Positions 62,043 to 64,000 of a stretch of 64,000 bases of DNA are shown one piece after another. This DNA comes from Aquimarina macrocephali JAMB N27 (GTDB lineage: Bacteria > Bacteroidota > Bacteroidia > Flavobacteriales > Flavobacteriaceae), in the NCBI RefSeq assembly GCF_000520995.1, contig NZ_JACA01000053.1:1-64000 (forward strand), in the 5' to 3' direction. A program made the position numbers and the translations under genes. Numbering within the stretch: the stretch's first letter is position 1; each line of letters begins with the position of its first letter. The notes under the pieces were generated by a model. It ran no database searches and was not told the origin of the DNA. It saw nothing but the letters and a program-made list of their open reading frames with translations.

Positions 62043-63440
62043 TTAGCTAATCGAACAATTTCCATTACCATTTGGGCTCATCCAATTACCTTGGATAGTA
62101 TCCCCATCTGCAAGTCGAAGTAAGGCTTGACCCTTTAATTGACAACCTTGATCCCACTTAGAATCAACTTCATAAATCATTGAAATCCCATTTGTACCTG
62201 CGGGAAAGGTGAATGTTGTACTGGGACCATTAGCTATAATAGAAACTGCTTCAAGCCAAGTTGGATTAGCAGCATTTACATTTGATGTATAATTGAATTT
62301 AATATTTCTCCCTGTAGCAGGGGTAGTAATAGAATTTGTCAATGTTACCTTTACAGCCGATGGCAATCCTGATGTTGGAATTGCAGATCCTTTAACGTAT
62401 GGGTTGTTTTTATCACATGGCGCAGTCCCCATTGTATTCCCTGTACTACTAAAGGATTTTATTTTAGAATATTCGGTAATGATTGATTTCGCACCGTGAT
62501 TAGGAATTTCGTCACCGCTTGTTGTGAGCATCCCCCATCCTGCATTTCGCTCATAATATCTAAAAGCAAAACCACCCGAAACGACATCTGCCATATTTAT
62601 TGGCGAGCCTGATCCTGATTGTGGTGTGAGTTTCGTACCTCCATACAAATAGTCAACTTGTTGCCAAGTTCTTGGAGAGACAGCTCTTGGATTCGAACCC
62701 ATTTCGGTAAAAGTTATCGGCACAGGGTTAGAGCCTTCAAATGCTTTTGTTAATGTATAATAAGCGCCAACTTTTGCTGCGAGTGTTCCTCCAGCCCAAC
62801 GCTCACAATTGTAGCCTAAGAAATCAAGACGTTCTGATGCGTTCCCACACATGTACGCTTTAGCTGCTGGTATAGTGAAATCAGGATCATCACGAAGTGC
62901 TGCAGTAACCGGAACAGTACGAGTACAATTTTTTGCCATATATGCTTTCAGGTATTTAGCCCCGGCTCTAATTTTAGTTGGAATATCATAACCTGGATTT
63001 TGTCCTTCCTTACCAGGATCAATTGTTTCGTTTCCTATTGAAAACCCAAGAACATTCTGGTATTTACAGAATTCATCCGCAACAGCTTTTAATCGAGCGT
63101 TATACACTGTAGGACCGTCATGCACTGTTGTATGATCCACGGCACCTACTAAAACATAAATTCCTGCAGCAGCCAAAGCATTCATGACTTTTGTGTGATC
63201 TTTTGCTGGATCAACTTGATAAACACGAATGGCGTTTATTTTCATGTTTGCGAACCCGTAAGTTGTTGTTGTTTTCAACAAATCTTGAATAGTAGTTAAA
63301 TTATTGTCTGAAATTGGATCTACAAAATCCGTAGGTTGATAACATACTCCTTTTGGAGCCCACTGATCTGTGCCGCACATAAACAAATTATTGGAGATGG
63401 TAATTGGTGTAATGTTTGATGAATTAATACTTTGTGTCAT
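62043..63440 (-). CDS. GH72-like beta-1,3-glucanosyltransferase, fungal type
   Basis: A 465-residue protein resembling fungal Gas/Gel glucanosyltransferases, which cut beta-1,3-glucan and rejoin the chain. The GH72 (beta/alpha)8 pattern is clear: APKGVCYQP (28-36), INAIRVYQVDP (68-78), AAGIYVLV (91-98), acid/base glutamate E138 in GFSIGNE and nucleophile E246 in ITFTEMGSNP, 108 residues apart (101 in yeast Gas1 as I recall). After about 340 comes a beta-rich region (LTNSITTPATGRNI) ending with CSIS, unlike the fungal Cys-rich CBM43 module. No signal peptide or lipobox is visible, so export is unclear. Composition is richer in G, T and A than neighbouring proteins. Bacterial members of this family are rare, suggesting horizontal transfer. 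Confidence 0.85.
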   Translation of the reverse strand: MTQSINSSNITPITISNNLFMCGTDQWAPKGVCYQPTDFVDPISDNNLTTIQDLLKTTTTYGFANMKINAIRVYQVDPAKDHTKVMNALAAAGIYVLVGAVDHTTVHDGPTVYNARLKAVADEFCKYQNVLGFSIGNETIDPGKEGQNPGYDIPTKIRAGAKYLKAYMAKNCTRTVPVTAALRDDPDFTIPAAKAYMCGNASERLDFLGYNCERWAGGTLAAKVGAYYTLTKAFEGSNPVPITFTEMGSNPRAVSPRTWQQVDYLYGGTKLTPQSGSGSPINMADVVSGGFAFRYYERNAGWGMLTTSGDEIPNHGAKSIITEYSKIKSFSSTGNTMGTAPCDKNNPYVKGSAIPTSGLPSAVKVTLTNSITTPATGRNIKFNYTSNVNAANPTWLEAVSIIANGPSTTFTFPAGTNGISMIYEVDSKWDQGCQLKGQALLRLADGDTIQGNWMSPNGNGNCSIS

Positions 63441-63465
63441 AGTTTTGGTTTTAATATTGGTTATT

Positions 63466-63483
63466 GTACTTATTTATAAGTAC
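63466..63483. promoter_or_regulatory. Candidate operator upstream of the GH72-like gene
   Basis: GTACTTA-TTTA-TAAGTAC is a perfect inverted repeat 25 bp upstream of the ATG. The half-site TAAGTAC recurs at 63523-63529, and a second inverted repeat, TATACTAA/TTAGTATA, spans 63490-63524. A regulator site or overlapping sites are likely. Confidence 0.45.
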
Positions 63484-63651
63484 AAACCAATATACTAACC
63501 CCAAATCAATCTCATATTAGTATAAGTACCTTAATACATACGTACATATACGGTAATCTCCTTATCTATTCTTATTATAATACCCGTTTATTAACGTGGT
63601 CTCTTTACTATATTTATAAGGAATATTTTATAAATTTCATTTTAATATAGT

Positions 63652-64000
63652 TTATACGTTGTTAGCAAAAGTTTTTTCCATAATTATATATTCAATCCCA
63701 CCTTTTTCAAATTTTTTATCTGTAGGTTTTAAATCGAATCTCTCATAGAATTTTGATTTCTCCACTCGAGCATTACACCATAATTTTTTAATCCCTTCTT
63801 TCTCTATTAAATCGATTATACTTTTTAATAGAATTGTTCCGTACCCTAATCCCTGAAATTCAATTAATGTTGCGAATTTTCTGAATTGTACCTCATTATT
63901 CTCTATAAATAAGGATATTATAGATGTGATTTCTCCATTTACAAATAAACCAAAATGTCTCGCATTTTCATCGTTTGGCAATTCAACATATTCTATTGGT
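63652..64000 (-). CDS. GNAT family N-acetyltransferase (5' end cut by window)
   Basis: A C-terminal fragment of at least 116 residues; the frame stays open through the end of the window, so the true start is outside. The GNAT fold is seen: EITSIISLFIENNEVQFRKFATL is the beta2-beta4 region, QGLGYGTILLKSIIDLIEKEG is the acetyl-CoA-binding motif A (Q/R-x-x-G-x-G/A), and LWCNARVEKSKFYERFDLKPT is the beta5/alpha4 region. The substrate is unknown. Confidence 0.88.
   Translation of the reverse strand, partial: PIEYVELPNDENARHFGLFVNGEITSIISLFIENNEVQFRKFATLIEFQGLGYGTILLKSIIDLIEKEGIKKLWCNARVEKSKFYERFDLKPTDKKFEKGGIEYIIMEKTFANNV

Overview
The window is a low-GC chromosomal segment from a member of the Bacteroidota, almost certainly family Flavobacteriaceae (Aquimarina-like at a guess; the genus cannot be fixed from what is seen). 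Support for this: the flavobacterial -7 promoter box (TAnnTTTG), lack of obvious Shine-Dalgarno sequences, lineage families such as DUF6048, DUF6452, DUF6768, CCC-motif membrane proteins and DUF2911, TonB-dependent receptors with a carboxypeptidase-regulatory-like domain, and a flavobacterial 6S RNA between zapA and rny. Most of the window is core genome. No CRISPR array, complete insertion sequence, prophage or tRNA was seen.

Layout. 0-7 kb: the end of an rRNA operon (5S and terminator), a TPR hybrid histidine kinase, a tightly overlapping methyltransferase/ZIP transporter/DUF4268 operon, a THUMP RNA methyltransferase, and a Fur-family repressor with a palindromic operator next to a MerC-like protein. 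7-12 kb: a large secreted Asp-box protein facing a gamma-glutamyltransferase. 12-16.4 kb: rlmD and the envelope pair DUF6452/DUF6048, separated by about 1.4 kb of accessory DNA holding two small membrane proteins and a possible integrase remnant. 16.5-24 kb: ECF sigma factor with DUF6768 partner, ornithine aminotransferase, a tandemly duplicated DUF2752/CCC-motif pair, an Smr protein, two paralogous lipoproteins and a cysteine desulfurase. 24-30.5 kb: an M23 peptidase and TonB receptor operon, then a galactofuranose pair (transferase and UDP-galactopyranose mutase). 30.5-43 kb: housekeeping genes (coiled-coil protein, zapA, 6S RNA, rny, clpC, gyrA, TPR protein, pheT). 43-51 kb: secreted, envelope and redox proteins, and an AraC-type regulator that faces three envelope genes across two copies of a 17-bp palindrome. 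51-55 kb: the pta-ackA operon for acetyl-phosphate and acetate metabolism. 55-64 kb: mostly minus-strand accessory genes, including an S41 peptidase, two more AraC regulators, GlcG-like and DinB proteins and a cut GNAT acetyltransferase.

The most unusual gene is at 62043-63440. It is a full-length homologue of fungal GH72 beta-1,3-glucanosyltransferases, with both catalytic glutamates in place and no evident signal peptide, preceded by several inverted repeats. No wholly new multi-gene system could be demonstrated. The best candidates for new biology are this GH72 gene, the palindrome-linked AraC region at 48-51 kb, the zapA-linked coiled-coil protein, and the accessory insertion downstream of rlmD.
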